Shown piece after piece: positions 26,258 to 35,800 of a stretch of DNA of 64,000 bases; positions within the stretch are counted from its first letter, which is position 1, and the number at the start of each line of letters is the position of its first letter. The notes below the pieces were generated by a model, which ran no database searches, had not been told where the DNA came from, and saw only the letters and a program-made list of their open reading frames with translations. Both the position numbers and the translations under genes were made by a program. The stretch covers positions 1-64,000 of the forward strand of contig JBKPNX010000068.1 of NCBI GenBank assembly GCA_046732855.1, written 5' to 3'. Origin of the DNA: JBKPNX01 sp046732855 (GTDB lineage Bacteria; Pseudomonadota; Alphaproteobacteria; Geminicoccales; Geminicoccaceae).

Positions 26258-26476
26258 AATACGAATATTCGCCTCAGCATGGACTTAAGGGCCTCCACCC
26301 GTGCCAAGATATTCGATGCGTCGGAGGCGCCTAGTCGGATTCGTACAGTTGTCAGCCTTCGCAATATTTCAAAGAGTCCAAACTTCTTTATCTTCGACAA
26401 TTTTTAAAACCCACGATATCTTCGTGTTTTCTTCGAAACTAAAGAGGAGTTCGCCGCCAGGATCTCCCATTTTCGG
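26258..26476. other. AT-rich leader of the lyase-like gene
   Basis: 219 AT-rich bases. A 42-codon frame at 26279-26407 has no ribosome binding site. After its stop the lyase frame is open from 26408 but offers no standard start before 26477, so the region is probably untranslated or holds the degraded 5' end of a gene. Confidence 0.35.
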
Positions 26477-27412
26477 ATGATGGACCCCGCATCTACTTCA
26501 TCTTATCTCGCACATAACCCTGACTTTCTAATGCTCATTTGGGACGGTATTTGTGAAGTTCAATTGGGGAGCGAATGGCTATCTGGAGACAGGGCAATTT
26601 CAAAATTGGGTCTATTCGTCGACTCCGCAAACTTCGCTGAGAATGCGATTGCAGAGAGTTCGTGGCGTGCCGTTGAGCTTGCGGCTAGTTCGGGTATCAT
26701 GTCGGCAGCGGAATTGACGAGAACCCTGTACTTTTATAACCGTTACTCTGCGGGTACGCCTTGCCCACTTTTGCAGGGAGAATACGATCACCTCATCGTC
26801 GAGCTAGGCGCCTCCTTCTCTTCTGAACTAGGTTGGGTCGGACCTTCCGTCGCGGCTGGATGGTATCATTGGAAACGTCGAGGCTCGAGACTCAGCGGTC
26901 ACGGTCGCTACAAAGTCTACGTCAATGTGGAGCCCATGCACGTTCCACAGGCAATAGCAGCCCTGTCTGCCTCGATTGCGCGGTCTGCTGCTGTGGCCTG
27001 GAAGCTCCCAGCGAGCGTCTTGGATCTTAGAAGACCTGACAAGTTCTGCGTTTATTTTGCCCATAGCGTCGATCAAGTGCGGTTTGCTCAGGGAGCTGGA
27101 TCCGTTCTGAAGGATTTAACTCCTCATGTCACGCCTTTTAGTTTTTCCTGTACTGAAAGTCCACATATCTCCTTGGGCATAGACCCAGAGCCCAGCCTTT
27201 TTGGGACCACCGCAACAAGTTGGCGGACATCTATCTGTGCGTTCATAGCCGCCGAACTGGGTAACGAGAGAGGAATCGTAGATGCAAGGGGAGCAGACTG
27301 GCGCCGATTAGCTTTGCCACTGCAGAGTTTGGGGTTTGATCCATTTCGCTGGAAACTTCCACTAGGTGACCTTGAAGCCGTATCGCAGCGAGTTGCTAGA
27401 GTTCTAAACTGA
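26477..27412 (+). CDS. HopA1-like protein, candidate phospho-Ser/Thr lyase for lanthipeptide dehydration
   Basis: 311 residues from the ATG at 26477 (a second ATG follows directly). The C-terminal two thirds match the HopA1 family: GRYKVYVNVEP, a WKLPASVLDLRRPDKFCVYF stretch, then LTPHVTPFSFSC, SPHISLGIDPEPSLFG and a closing helix. HopA1-like proteins such as LxmY and TvaD are the lyase partners in class V lanthipeptide and thioamitide pathways, where a kinase phosphorylates Ser/Thr and the lyase removes phosphate to give dehydro residues. The kinase-LanC gene follows 16 bases later. Low GC and rare-codon use relative to neighbours suggest transfer. The ribosome binding site is weak (AGGA about 15 bases upstream). 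Enzymatic function is inferred from family and context. Confidence 0.7.
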   Translation: MMDPASTSSYLAHNPDFLMLIWDGICEVQLGSEWLSGDRAISKLGLFVDSANFAENAIAESSWRAVELAASSGIMSAAELTRTLYFYNRYSAGTPCPLLQGEYDHLIVELGASFSSELGWVGPSVAAGWYHWKRRGSRLSGHGRYKVYVNVEPMHVPQAIAALSASIARSAAVAWKLPASVLDLRRPDKFCVYFAHSVDQVRFAQGAGSVLKDLTPHVTPFSFSCTESPHISLGIDPEPSLFGTTATSWRTSICAFIAAELGNERGIVDARGADWRRLALPLQSLGFDPFRWKLPLGDLEAVSQRVARVLN

Positions 27413-27428
27413 CCCACAGGACTCGCCC

Positions 27429-29798
27429 ATGGAAATCACGAACATCGCTAAACTTAAGCTACGGTTGCGGCCAGGGGCGTATTTGAGGCCGTTGCCAGAG
27501 CTGCCCTTTCGCATCAGAGCTCGCATCGAAGCCGACCCCGGCGACAGCATCATTTTTTTCAAAGGAGGCAGGACGCGCGCAAAGGTCGTGGGAGCGGGAA
27601 CGGCCCGCCTAGTTGAACTGCTCTCTGAAGACAAGAACGTCGGCGAAGCCTTGCTTGCGATCACAAGAGAAATGAATTTGGCCGTTGACGATGCGGTGCG
27701 GAACGTGGCTGAGGCGGTACATAGGCTGGTCGATGACAGAGTTCTCGTGCCTGCCACAGAGGCGAATGACTCGCGAGCGGTGCCGATAATGATAGGTGAC
27801 TGCATCGCTGGTAACCATGTCCTCGGCAGGATTCAAATCCTGGAAGATAGCGCTCTATACCGGGTCCAGCACGATGGGGTTATTCGCGCACTAAAGATTC
27901 GTACTAAGGACAGCCAGAGGCGTCTGGCGCAGCACGAGCGGGAAACTTCAATCTACTCTCGTGTGGCACATGCATCACTACCCTGCCTTATCGAGGTCGG
28001 AGAGACTAGAGAATATTGGTTCATACTGATGGAGTTCGTAGGAGGCACTTCGCTTCGCGAGTTGTTGACTCTATCGTATAAAGAGCGAACCCCGGTGAGG
28101 GACCGTTGTAAATTGGCAGAGAGAGTACTTGAAGCATATGGACATCTTCACCGCTCTGGCACTCTGCACGCGGATGTGCATCCGGGCAACCTGATGATTA
28201 CCGAGGACTTGGCCGTCAAACTTGTCGATTTCGGTGACGCGTGGTTTATCGGAGATGCGCCATCTGGCGCATGTAAACGGATTGGTATCGAGCAATACAT
28301 GGAACCGGAATATTGGGAATCGCTGTCGATGGTCGGTCCACGGGCGCCGTCTCTTCTGGGTGAGCAGTTCATGATTGCGGCGGTACTTTACGAGATTTTG
28401 ACGGGACAGCAATATGCGGATTTTCCTCTGGACCTTTCCCGAGTGGCCGAACTGGTGAAGTTTGGAGCGCCTCTGCCATTTTCCGCCCGTGGTGTTTTGG
28501 GGCTTTGGGCGGTTGAGAGAGTTGTAAGGCGGGCGCTTTCCAAGCACCCAGCGAGCCGATTTCGGGATGTGGATGAGTTTTTTACGGAATTTGTGATGGC
28601 GGCTCGGGCCGAGCTAGGAGAGCAGGAGGGTGAGCAGGTCGGAGTGGCAGTGGCAAAAGTAGCCCCGAGAATCGACGATGTGGCGCGGGAGTATATCAAA
28701 AATGCGAGGCCGGGCGGACCAATAGAAGAAGGCCTGTTTGGTCAACCATTGTGCTCTGCACACTATGGTGCGGCGGGAGTAGCAGCAACGCTCCTACGCG
28801 TAAGCAATGCACTACGCGATGCAGAGGCGCTGGCGCTGGCCGGCATGTGGGCAAAGCGCGCAGATGCTTGGAGTCACCTTTCAACAGCGTTTTGGACTGA
28901 GGGCATGACGGGTGGCAAACCTGTGGGCATTGAACGTTCCCTTCATTTCGGGACATTGGGCGTTCGCTATGCGCAGGCCGCGGTTGCTCACGCGGTGGGT
29001 GACGATCCGGCCTGCCTCGCCGCGTTTCAAGCCGTGGAGGAGGGGTCACCGCTTCCTCTTGCGGAACTCTCGATTGGAGCGGCTGGTGAGATCCTTTGCC
29101 TAGCCCTGTTCACTGAAGTCCTTAGGAAGATAGACCGCGGGCTTTCCGAGAGAGCGGGCGCTCTGACGAGGTCACGGCTACATCGACTGTCCGCGGCCGC
29201 GAAACAATATGTCGATCTATACCTCGCTAATCGCCAGGAGATTTACCTCGGAATGGCTCACGGACTCGCCGGTATGCTCTACACGATTTCGGCGGGTTCG
29301 TGTGCCGTGGGACTGGATCCTTTGGAAAATGAAACGTTTCAGCTAGTTCTAGCTGAATTTGAAAAATCGATCCGCATGGACTCGTATCATCATCTTAGGT
29401 ACGCGAGAACATCTAAGTCAAACGAAGTTTGGACGGGATGGTGCAATGGTCTTGCGGGGCACATGCAACTGTGGACCGAGCTAAGCTCGCAGCTTCGATC
29501 CGATCGTTACATCGAATACGCTCTTGAAGTCGAGCACACGCTCCGTGGACGTGTTGATACGAATGGCACACTCTGTTGCGGTGGGGTGGGCATAGCGTAC
29601 GCGTACCTTGCCTTGTTCCGGGCAACGCGTCAATCTGGGTATCTGGATCGAGCGTGCGAACTCGGCTCAGACATCCGAGGATTGTCGAGTCCTGGGTTGT
29701 ACAAGGGTTACTCTGGGTTGATGTGTCTGTTAGCGGACATGAGAAATCCAGAACGGAGTCGTATGCCTTTTGTGGAAGACTATGTTCCTTGGGACTAG
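27429..29798 (+). CDS. Lanthionine synthetase-like fusion: PqqD-like domain, protein kinase, LanC cyclase
   Basis: 789 residues. Residues about 10-105 resemble a PqqD-type RiPP recognition element (a small winged fold ending in RLVDDRVLVP). Residues about 120-400 are a protein kinase with Lys156 in RALKI, catalytic loop H247-A-D249-V-H-P-G-N254 and D267-F-G, so it looks active. Residues about 430-789 are LanC-like: GMAHGLAG with His611, W-C672-N-G, and C716-C717-G-G. These supply three Cys zinc ligands, as in ProcM-type LanM enzymes, instead of Cys-Cys-His. It should phosphorylate Ser/Thr in the precursor and close thioether rings. The N-terminal lyase domain of class III/IV synthetases is absent; the preceding HopA1-like gene could supply that step. 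Low GC compared with flanks. Confidence 0.8.
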   Translation: MEITNIAKLKLRLRPGAYLRPLPELPFRIRARIEADPGDSIIFFKGGRTRAKVVGAGTARLVELLSEDKNVGEALLAITREMNLAVDDAVRNVAEAVHRLVDDRVLVPATEANDSRAVPIMIGDCIAGNHVLGRIQILEDSALYRVQHDGVIRALKIRTKDSQRRLAQHERETSIYSRVAHASLPCLIEVGETREYWFILMEFVGGTSLRELLTLSYKERTPVRDRCKLAERVLEAYGHLHRSGTLHADVHPGNLMITEDLAVKLVDFGDAWFIGDAPSGACKRIGIEQYMEPEYWESLSMVGPRAPSLLGEQFMIAAVLYEILTGQQYADFPLDLSRVAELVKFGAPLPFSARGVLGLWAVERVVRRALSKHPASRFRDVDEFFTEFVMAARAELGEQEGEQVGVAVAKVAPRIDDVAREYIKNARPGGPIEEGLFGQPLCSAHYGAAGVAATLLRVSNALRDAEALALAGMWAKRADAWSHLSTAFWTEGMTGGKPVGIERSLHFGTLGVRYAQAAVAHAVGDDPACLAAFQAVEEGSPLPLAELSIGAAGEILCLALFTEVLRKIDRGLSERAGALTRSRLHRLSAAAKQYVDLYLANRQEIYLGMAHGLAGMLYTISAGSCAVGLDPLENETFQLVLAEFEKSIRMDSYHHLRYARTSKSNEVWTGWCNGLAGHMQLWTELSSQLRSDRYIEYALEVEHTLRGRVDTNGTLCCGGVGIAYAYLALFRATRQSGYLDRACELGSDIRGLSSPGLYKGYSGLMCLLADMRNPERSRMPFVEDYVPWD

Positions 29799-29821
29799 GC
29801 CCGCCCGCCTCGGCGAGGGGC

Positions 29822-30039
29822 TCAAGCTGCCGCGGAGCGGGTCGGTGCGGGGACCGGACGCCCCTGGGCGCGCATCGGCTCGATCCAGCCGCGCATGGCG
29901 TCGGGCCATTGGTGATCGTCTCCTCGATCGTCGCCCCGTCCGACATGCAGCCGGGAGGATCGGGAAGCTCAATCAGTCAGCAGCCGCCCTCGTCCTCGGC
30001 CGGCCAAGTGGTGAGGCGATAGGGCACGTCTGGGATCAT
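29822..30039 (-). pseudogene. Relic of a HicB-family antitoxin
   Basis: On the minus strand from an ATG at 30039, the frame reads YRLTTWPAEDEGGC, then meets a TGA. It continues as CMSDGATIEETITN, then needs a shift to read AMRGWIEPMRAQGRPVPAPT before a TGA at 29822. These pieces line up in order with HicB antitoxins (dEGG-lie-PDLPGC-sdGdT-eEA...pvPaP). One stop and at least one frame break make it non-functional. No HicA toxin is recognisable upstream. It lies just past the synthetase gene, where GC returns to the chromosomal level. Confidence 0.55.
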
Positions 30040-30432
30040 GCTGTCCCTCGCACCGCCGCCGGAAGGCACAAACCCCCGTCCGGCTGGATCGGCCGGCCGG
30101 TACGCTTGCAGCCTCTCGCACTCCCATGACGCGTGAAGGACACATGGCTGCCAGCAGGGTTGGCGGATGTGTGATGCCGAGCTTCGCGCCACCGCCTCCA
30201 GATCCTCGATCCGCCCGTCCAACGGATGGCCGCGCATCGCCTCCCGTGTCTTTGGCTCCTGGCCCGTCGCGGCCACGGATTCCCAGGGTCCAATGGACCA
30301 CCCGAAGAGAGGGTTAACGGTAAAGTGCTAACACGCCGTTACCGCCGTCCCGGTCGCCTGGAAAAAATTCCTCAAATCCGCTATCTTGCTCGGCTCATGC
30401 TCTCCGCCTGGCATCCTCATCCCCTGAACTCG
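30040..30432. other. Non-coding stretch with one copy of a duplicated module
   Basis: No gene is recognised. At 30266-30345 it holds the first copy of a module (CACGGATTCCCA, then a GGTTAACGG stretch, then AACACGCCG) that recurs in diverged form at 33449-33540. The module stands just before the first repeat array. Confidence 0.45.
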
Positions 30433-30745
30433 CCAAACGAACCGACGACCTGGTCCGCCCAGGCCGACGGACCCGTGCCGAACGAACCCAGCGGCCCGGG
30501 GCCGCACATCGGATCACCGGCCGCATGATTACCAAACGAATCCCGACGACGCCTGTTCGCCATGCCAACCCGTGTACCGAACGAGCCCAGCGAGCCGTGC
30601 CAGCACCGTAGCTTCCGCCCGCCGCATGATGGCCAAACGAACCCGATCGTGCAGCCATGCCCCGGCGCCGGCGGCAAACGACCGAACGAACCCGACAGTG
30701 CTCCGTGACGCGCGAGCAGCCGAGGAGAATGCCGGACGAACCGGG
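30433..30745 (+). repeat. Dimeric tandem repeat built on CCRAACGAACCC
   Basis: The 12-mer CC(A/G)AACGAACCC, with small changes, starts at 30433, 30478, 30532, 30577, 30633, 30682 and 30732. CCA and CCG forms alternate, giving a composite unit of about 100 bases. Linker text is also partly shared (for example CCGCATGATG before the CCA copies). The array has no credible coding content and lies upstream of the methyltransferase relic. Confidence 0.7.
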
Positions 30746-30900
30746 CAACGGTCGAGTTGTCACGATTTCTCCACAACCAAGTGTTCGCGCCAGGTTCCTG
30801 CCTCCGCCCCAGGGAGGGCCGCCTCATCTTTCGGTCCGGAAGATCGATGCCCACCTGAGACGGATGGCTGACCCTGACGGAAGGGAGGGAGCCCGACGTC

Positions 30901-31717
30901 ATGAGCGAACAGCCCTTACCCAATTTCGGCGGCTCGATTCCGGAGAATTACGAGCGCTACATGGTGCCGCTGCTGTTTGCCGACTATGCCGCCGACCTGA
31001 CATCGAGGCTCGACGTGCCACCAGGCGGGGCGGTGCTGGAAACCGCCTGCGGCACCGGCGCGGTCACCAGGCATCTGCGAGAGCGGCTTCCGGGCGAGGT
31101 CCGGCTCACGATCACCGATCTGGCGCCGGCGATGGTCGAGCGCGCGCGCCAGGTCGTCGGCGAGCGCGCCGGCATCGAGTACCGCCAGGCGGATGCCACC
31201 GAGCTGCCCTTTGCCGACGGCGCGTTCGACGCCGTGATCTGCCAGTTCGGCGTGATGTTCTTTTCCGACAAGGCCAAGGGCATGCGCGAAGCCGCGCGGG
31301 TGCTGAAGCCGGGCGGCCGGTTCGCGTTCAACGTGTGGGACAGGCTGGAACGGAACGTCCTCCGCCAGGCGGTGCACGAGGCGGTCGCGGACTCTTTCCG
31401 GACGATCCGCCGCGCGTTCTCGAGGTCCCGTACTCCTGGCACGACCTCTCGAGGATCGTGCGTGACCTGCAGGCAGCCGGCTTCGGCACGATCGACGTCA
31501 CCGTCCAGCCGCGCGCGAGCCACGCGCCGGAGGCGCGTCATGTCGCGCTGGCGCTCGTCGCCGGATCGCCGCTGGCAACCAGATCACGGAGCGCGGCTCG
31601 CCCGGCCTCGAGGAGGTCGCGACGGCGGTCGCTGCGAGCCTCTCGAGGCAGTTCGGATCGGGCCCGATCAGCGCGCCGATGCAGGCGTTTCAGATCTCGG
31701 CGCAGTTGCCGGCCTGA
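30901..31717 (+). pseudogene. Class I SAM methyltransferase with two frame breaks
   Basis: From the ATG at 30901 the protein shows LETACGTGAVTRHL (SAM motif I), TDLAPAMVERAR, ADATELPFADGAFDAVI and RVLKPGGRFAFNVWD, a Methyltransf_11/25-type enzyme. Near 31395 the reading phase must move by -1 to continue as VPYSWHDLSRIVRDLQAAGF. Near 31570 it must move again to read ITERGSPGLEEVATAVAA, ending at 31717. Each shift fits loss of one base. The three parts together make a normal 270-residue enzyme, so this is either a recent pseudogene or an assembly artefact. Substrate unknown. Confidence 0.7.
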
Positions 31718-31803
31718 CCTGGCGCTGGCCCGAAGCGGTGGCGATCGCCGGGAATGAAACTGCGGTCGCGCGCGCCAGATCGTGAAGGCGAAGGGAGGGC
31801 GCG

Positions 31804-32346
31804 ATGCGTCGACCCTGGCTGCTGGGGGTTGGCCTGATCCTCTTCTGTGCGGCCTGCGCGCCGCGCGAGCCGAAGTCGTACGATGTCGAGCGGGCCCGGA
31901 CGTACGCCGAGGACAGGGCGGTGGTGTGGGAGCGCGTCCAACGCTTTCTCCAGGCGAACGGCATCACCGTCACCAGGGCCGATCCCGCAACCGGCGTGAT
32001 CGAAGCCGAGCGCAGACACTACCAGGACGCCGTCTGGGCCGATTGCGAGCGCGCATGGGTAAGCGATCCGAGCATGAACAGTCCCTCGCCGAGCCGCGCC
32101 AGCCCGATCAGCCGCGATCTGAGCCTGGAGGTCACGGTGCGTCAGGGCGCCGCAGGCACCGAGGTGCAGCCGCTCGCGCGCTTCACCGAGCAGCAGTTGG
32201 ACTACAGCAATCTGCCGTTCACCCAGCCCTGCCGCTCGACCGGCGTCCTCGAGCGCGCGCTGCTGGACGCGCTGGATGCCACTCCCGCGGAGCCCGCCAA
32301 GGCGCAGGCGCAATCGCGCCCGCGGCATCCGAGCGACCTGGCGTGA
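31804..32346 (+). CDS. Hypothetical lipoprotein
   Basis: 180 residues from the ATG at 31804 with GGGAGGG upstream. A lipoprotein signal (LLGVGLILFCAAC) puts the lipidated Cys at about residue 18. The mature part (RVQRFLQANGITVTRADPAT, then GVIEAERRHY) resembles small BamC-like or DUF-type envelope lipoproteins with an alpha/beta sandwich, but I cannot name the family. Two internal Cys (about residues 80 and 142) might form a disulfide. Probably anchored in the outer membrane facing the periplasm. Confidence 0.7.
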   Translation: MRRPWLLGVGLILFCAACAPREPKSYDVERARTYAEDRAVVWERVQRFLQANGITVTRADPATGVIEAERRHYQDAVWADCERAWVSDPSMNSPSPSRASPISRDLSLEVTVRQGAAGTEVQPLARFTEQQLDYSNLPFTQPCRSTGVLERALLDALDATPAEPAKAQAQSRPRHPSDLA

Positions 32347-32865
32347 GTGCCTCGGTCGGGCTGGCAGGCGGATGATCTGATCGGCATCAACGGTCGTCTG
32401 TTGTGTCTGATAGAAAGCCAACGCAACACCGAGAACAATGACCACCAGCGCGACCACGAAGCCGTACCGCAGCAGCGACAGTAGCGCCCTGCCGCCCGTG
32501 CTCTAACTCACCTCGGCATCACCTTGGATTTGAGGACGGCGCGCAGCAGAGCGAAGAACAGGAGAAGGCCGACGCCCGCGAGGACCAGCGGGTGGTCAGG
32601 TAGGAAGCTTTTGAGCGAAACCGCCCAATTCAGGCCTCTTACAATCCCAGATGCGCAACAAAGGATCGCTTTCAATCTAGACGGTATCAAGCCGATCAGC
32701 ATCAGAAACGCTCGGGCGACAAACCTAGAGCTTCCGGCTCTGCGCGTCGATTCCTGGGAGGTGGCGGCTCACCTTGGCCGCGCGTCTCGAACACCAGCTG
32801 GACGAAATTCCTAGATTCGGCTAAGCTCCCGGCTGGTCCCGGCGAAAGGAAAAGCGCGCCTCGTG
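32347..32865. other. Intergenic region before the second repeat array
   Basis: About 520 bases with little coding signal. One minus-strand frame (32508-32702, listed separately) is hydrophobic. Nothing else is supported. Confidence 0.4.
32508..32702 (-). CDS. Possible small membrane protein
   Basis: 64 residues from an ATG at 32702, with a hydrophobic span (DHPLVLAGVGLLLFFALL) and a basic tail ending KSKVMPR. The composition is plausible for a one-span protein, but there is no ribosome binding site and no recognised family. It may be chance. Confidence 0.25.
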   Translation of the reverse strand: MLIGLIPSRLKAILCCASGIVRGLNWAVSLKSFLPDHPLVLAGVGLLLFFALLRAVLKSKVMPR

Positions 32866-32879
32866 ATCACCTCAGAAAA

Positions 32880-33375
32880 CCAGACGAACCCAAGAAACCG
32901 TTTGGAATGCACGGTCCGAACTCACCAAGCCGCCGCGTTGTCCCTCTTGCCCCGGCGGGAGCCGCGCCCCAACGGACCCGAGAAACCGTTTGGCATCCAC
33001 GGTCCGAGGTCATCAGTCGCCGCGTTGTCCCTCTTGCCCCGGCGGGAGGCGCAACCGAACGAACCCAGGAAACCGTTTGGCATCCACGGTCCGAACTCAT
33101 CAAGCCGCCGCGTTGTCCCTCTTGCTCCGGCGGGAGGCGCAACCAAACGAACCCGAGAAAGAGTTCGGAATTAACGGTCCGAAGTCACCAAGCGCCGCGT
33201 TGCCCCTCTTGCTCCGGCGGGAGGCGCAACCAAACGAACCTGAGAACGCACTTGGAATCAACGGTCCGAGGTCATCAGCCGCCGCGTTGTCCCTCTTGCC
33301 CCGGCGGGAGGCGCAACCGAACGAACCTGAGAACGCACTTGGAATCAACGGTCCGAAGTCACCAAGCCGCCGCTC
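32880..33375 (+). repeat. Tandem array of 87/88-bp units, about six copies
   Basis: Corresponding points in the unit (the bases after the ACGAACC core) fall at 32895, 32983, 33070, 33158, 33245 and 33332, so the period is 87 or 88. Each unit runs ACGAACCC, a variable segment, CGGTCCGA, GTCATCA-like bases, then CCGCGTTGTCCCTCTTG, CCGGCGGGAGGCGCAACC. The last copy decays after about 45 bases. The core is the same CCRAACGAACC element as in the 30.4-kb array. Long open frames run through it only because 87 is a multiple of three. Confidence 0.85.
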
Positions 33376-33827
33376 CCTTCTGGTCCGGCAAGCTCGATCT
33401 GGCCCTCGCCCTGGCGGGCTTGGCCGGTCGGGCCTGTGCCGCGGACGGATTCCCACGGTCACATGGACGATTGAGCCCAGCCAGACTGGACGCCAATGGT
33501 TGATGGAACGTTAACCGGACAGTCGGGAACACGCCGACAGCACGCACGGACGGCGCGACCTCATGGGCCGGGCATCCGCCGGCGCCGGTCGGCGGCAACC
33601 CGCACGAACATCGCAAACCTGGTGCGCGCAACCAAACGAACCCAAAGAAGGCCCGAGGCATGAATCGGTTGACTTCGGCGCACCCGTATCGAGGCGGAGA
33701 GACGGGCAGCGGCGCGTCCGCGTCGGCAGCGCCACCTCCCATGTCCTCTGCTCGGGGATCGGGCGAGAGCGCGGCCCGCTACGCCGCCGCGAGTCGCTCC
33801 TCGGTCGGGCAGCTGCCCTGCGCGCCG
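33376..33827. other. Second module copy and spacer before ftsH
   Basis: Holds the second, diverged copy of the module at about 33449-33540 (GACGGATTCCCA, ACGTTAACCGG, AACACGCCG) and one more isolated core, CCAAACGAACCC, at 33632. No gene is recognised. Confidence 0.45.
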
Positions 33828-35651
<1,824 letters not shown>

Positions 35652-35800
35652 CACAGGTTCCTTCCCCCTGCCTCAGGTGTGGCGGGGAGAGCGGTGCGTC
35701 AAGCGTGACCGGCGGCGCCGCTGCGGGCTCCGGAGGCGAGCGGGCGCAGCTCAGCCTGCTCGCGGCTCGCGCGAACCCTATGTGCCGCGGTCGGCCGGCC

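Noticed and set aside
26279..26407. 42-residue ORF as a second precursor peptide
   Set aside because: It has no Cys, no ribosome binding site and no leader-like pattern.
31690..32457. Minus-strand frame opposite the lipoprotein gene with a hydrophobic start
   Set aside because: Most of it is antisense to a well supported lipoprotein gene; only the first 40 residues look membrane-like and no ribosome binding site is present.
32880..33375. CRISPR array
   Set aside because: The full 87/88-base unit repeats, with no unique spacers, and no cas genes are near.
32866..33515. Long plus and minus frames through the repeat array as repeat proteins
   Set aside because: They exist because the 87-base period is divisible by three and the units lack stops; units of 88 bases would break the frame, and there is no ribosome binding site.
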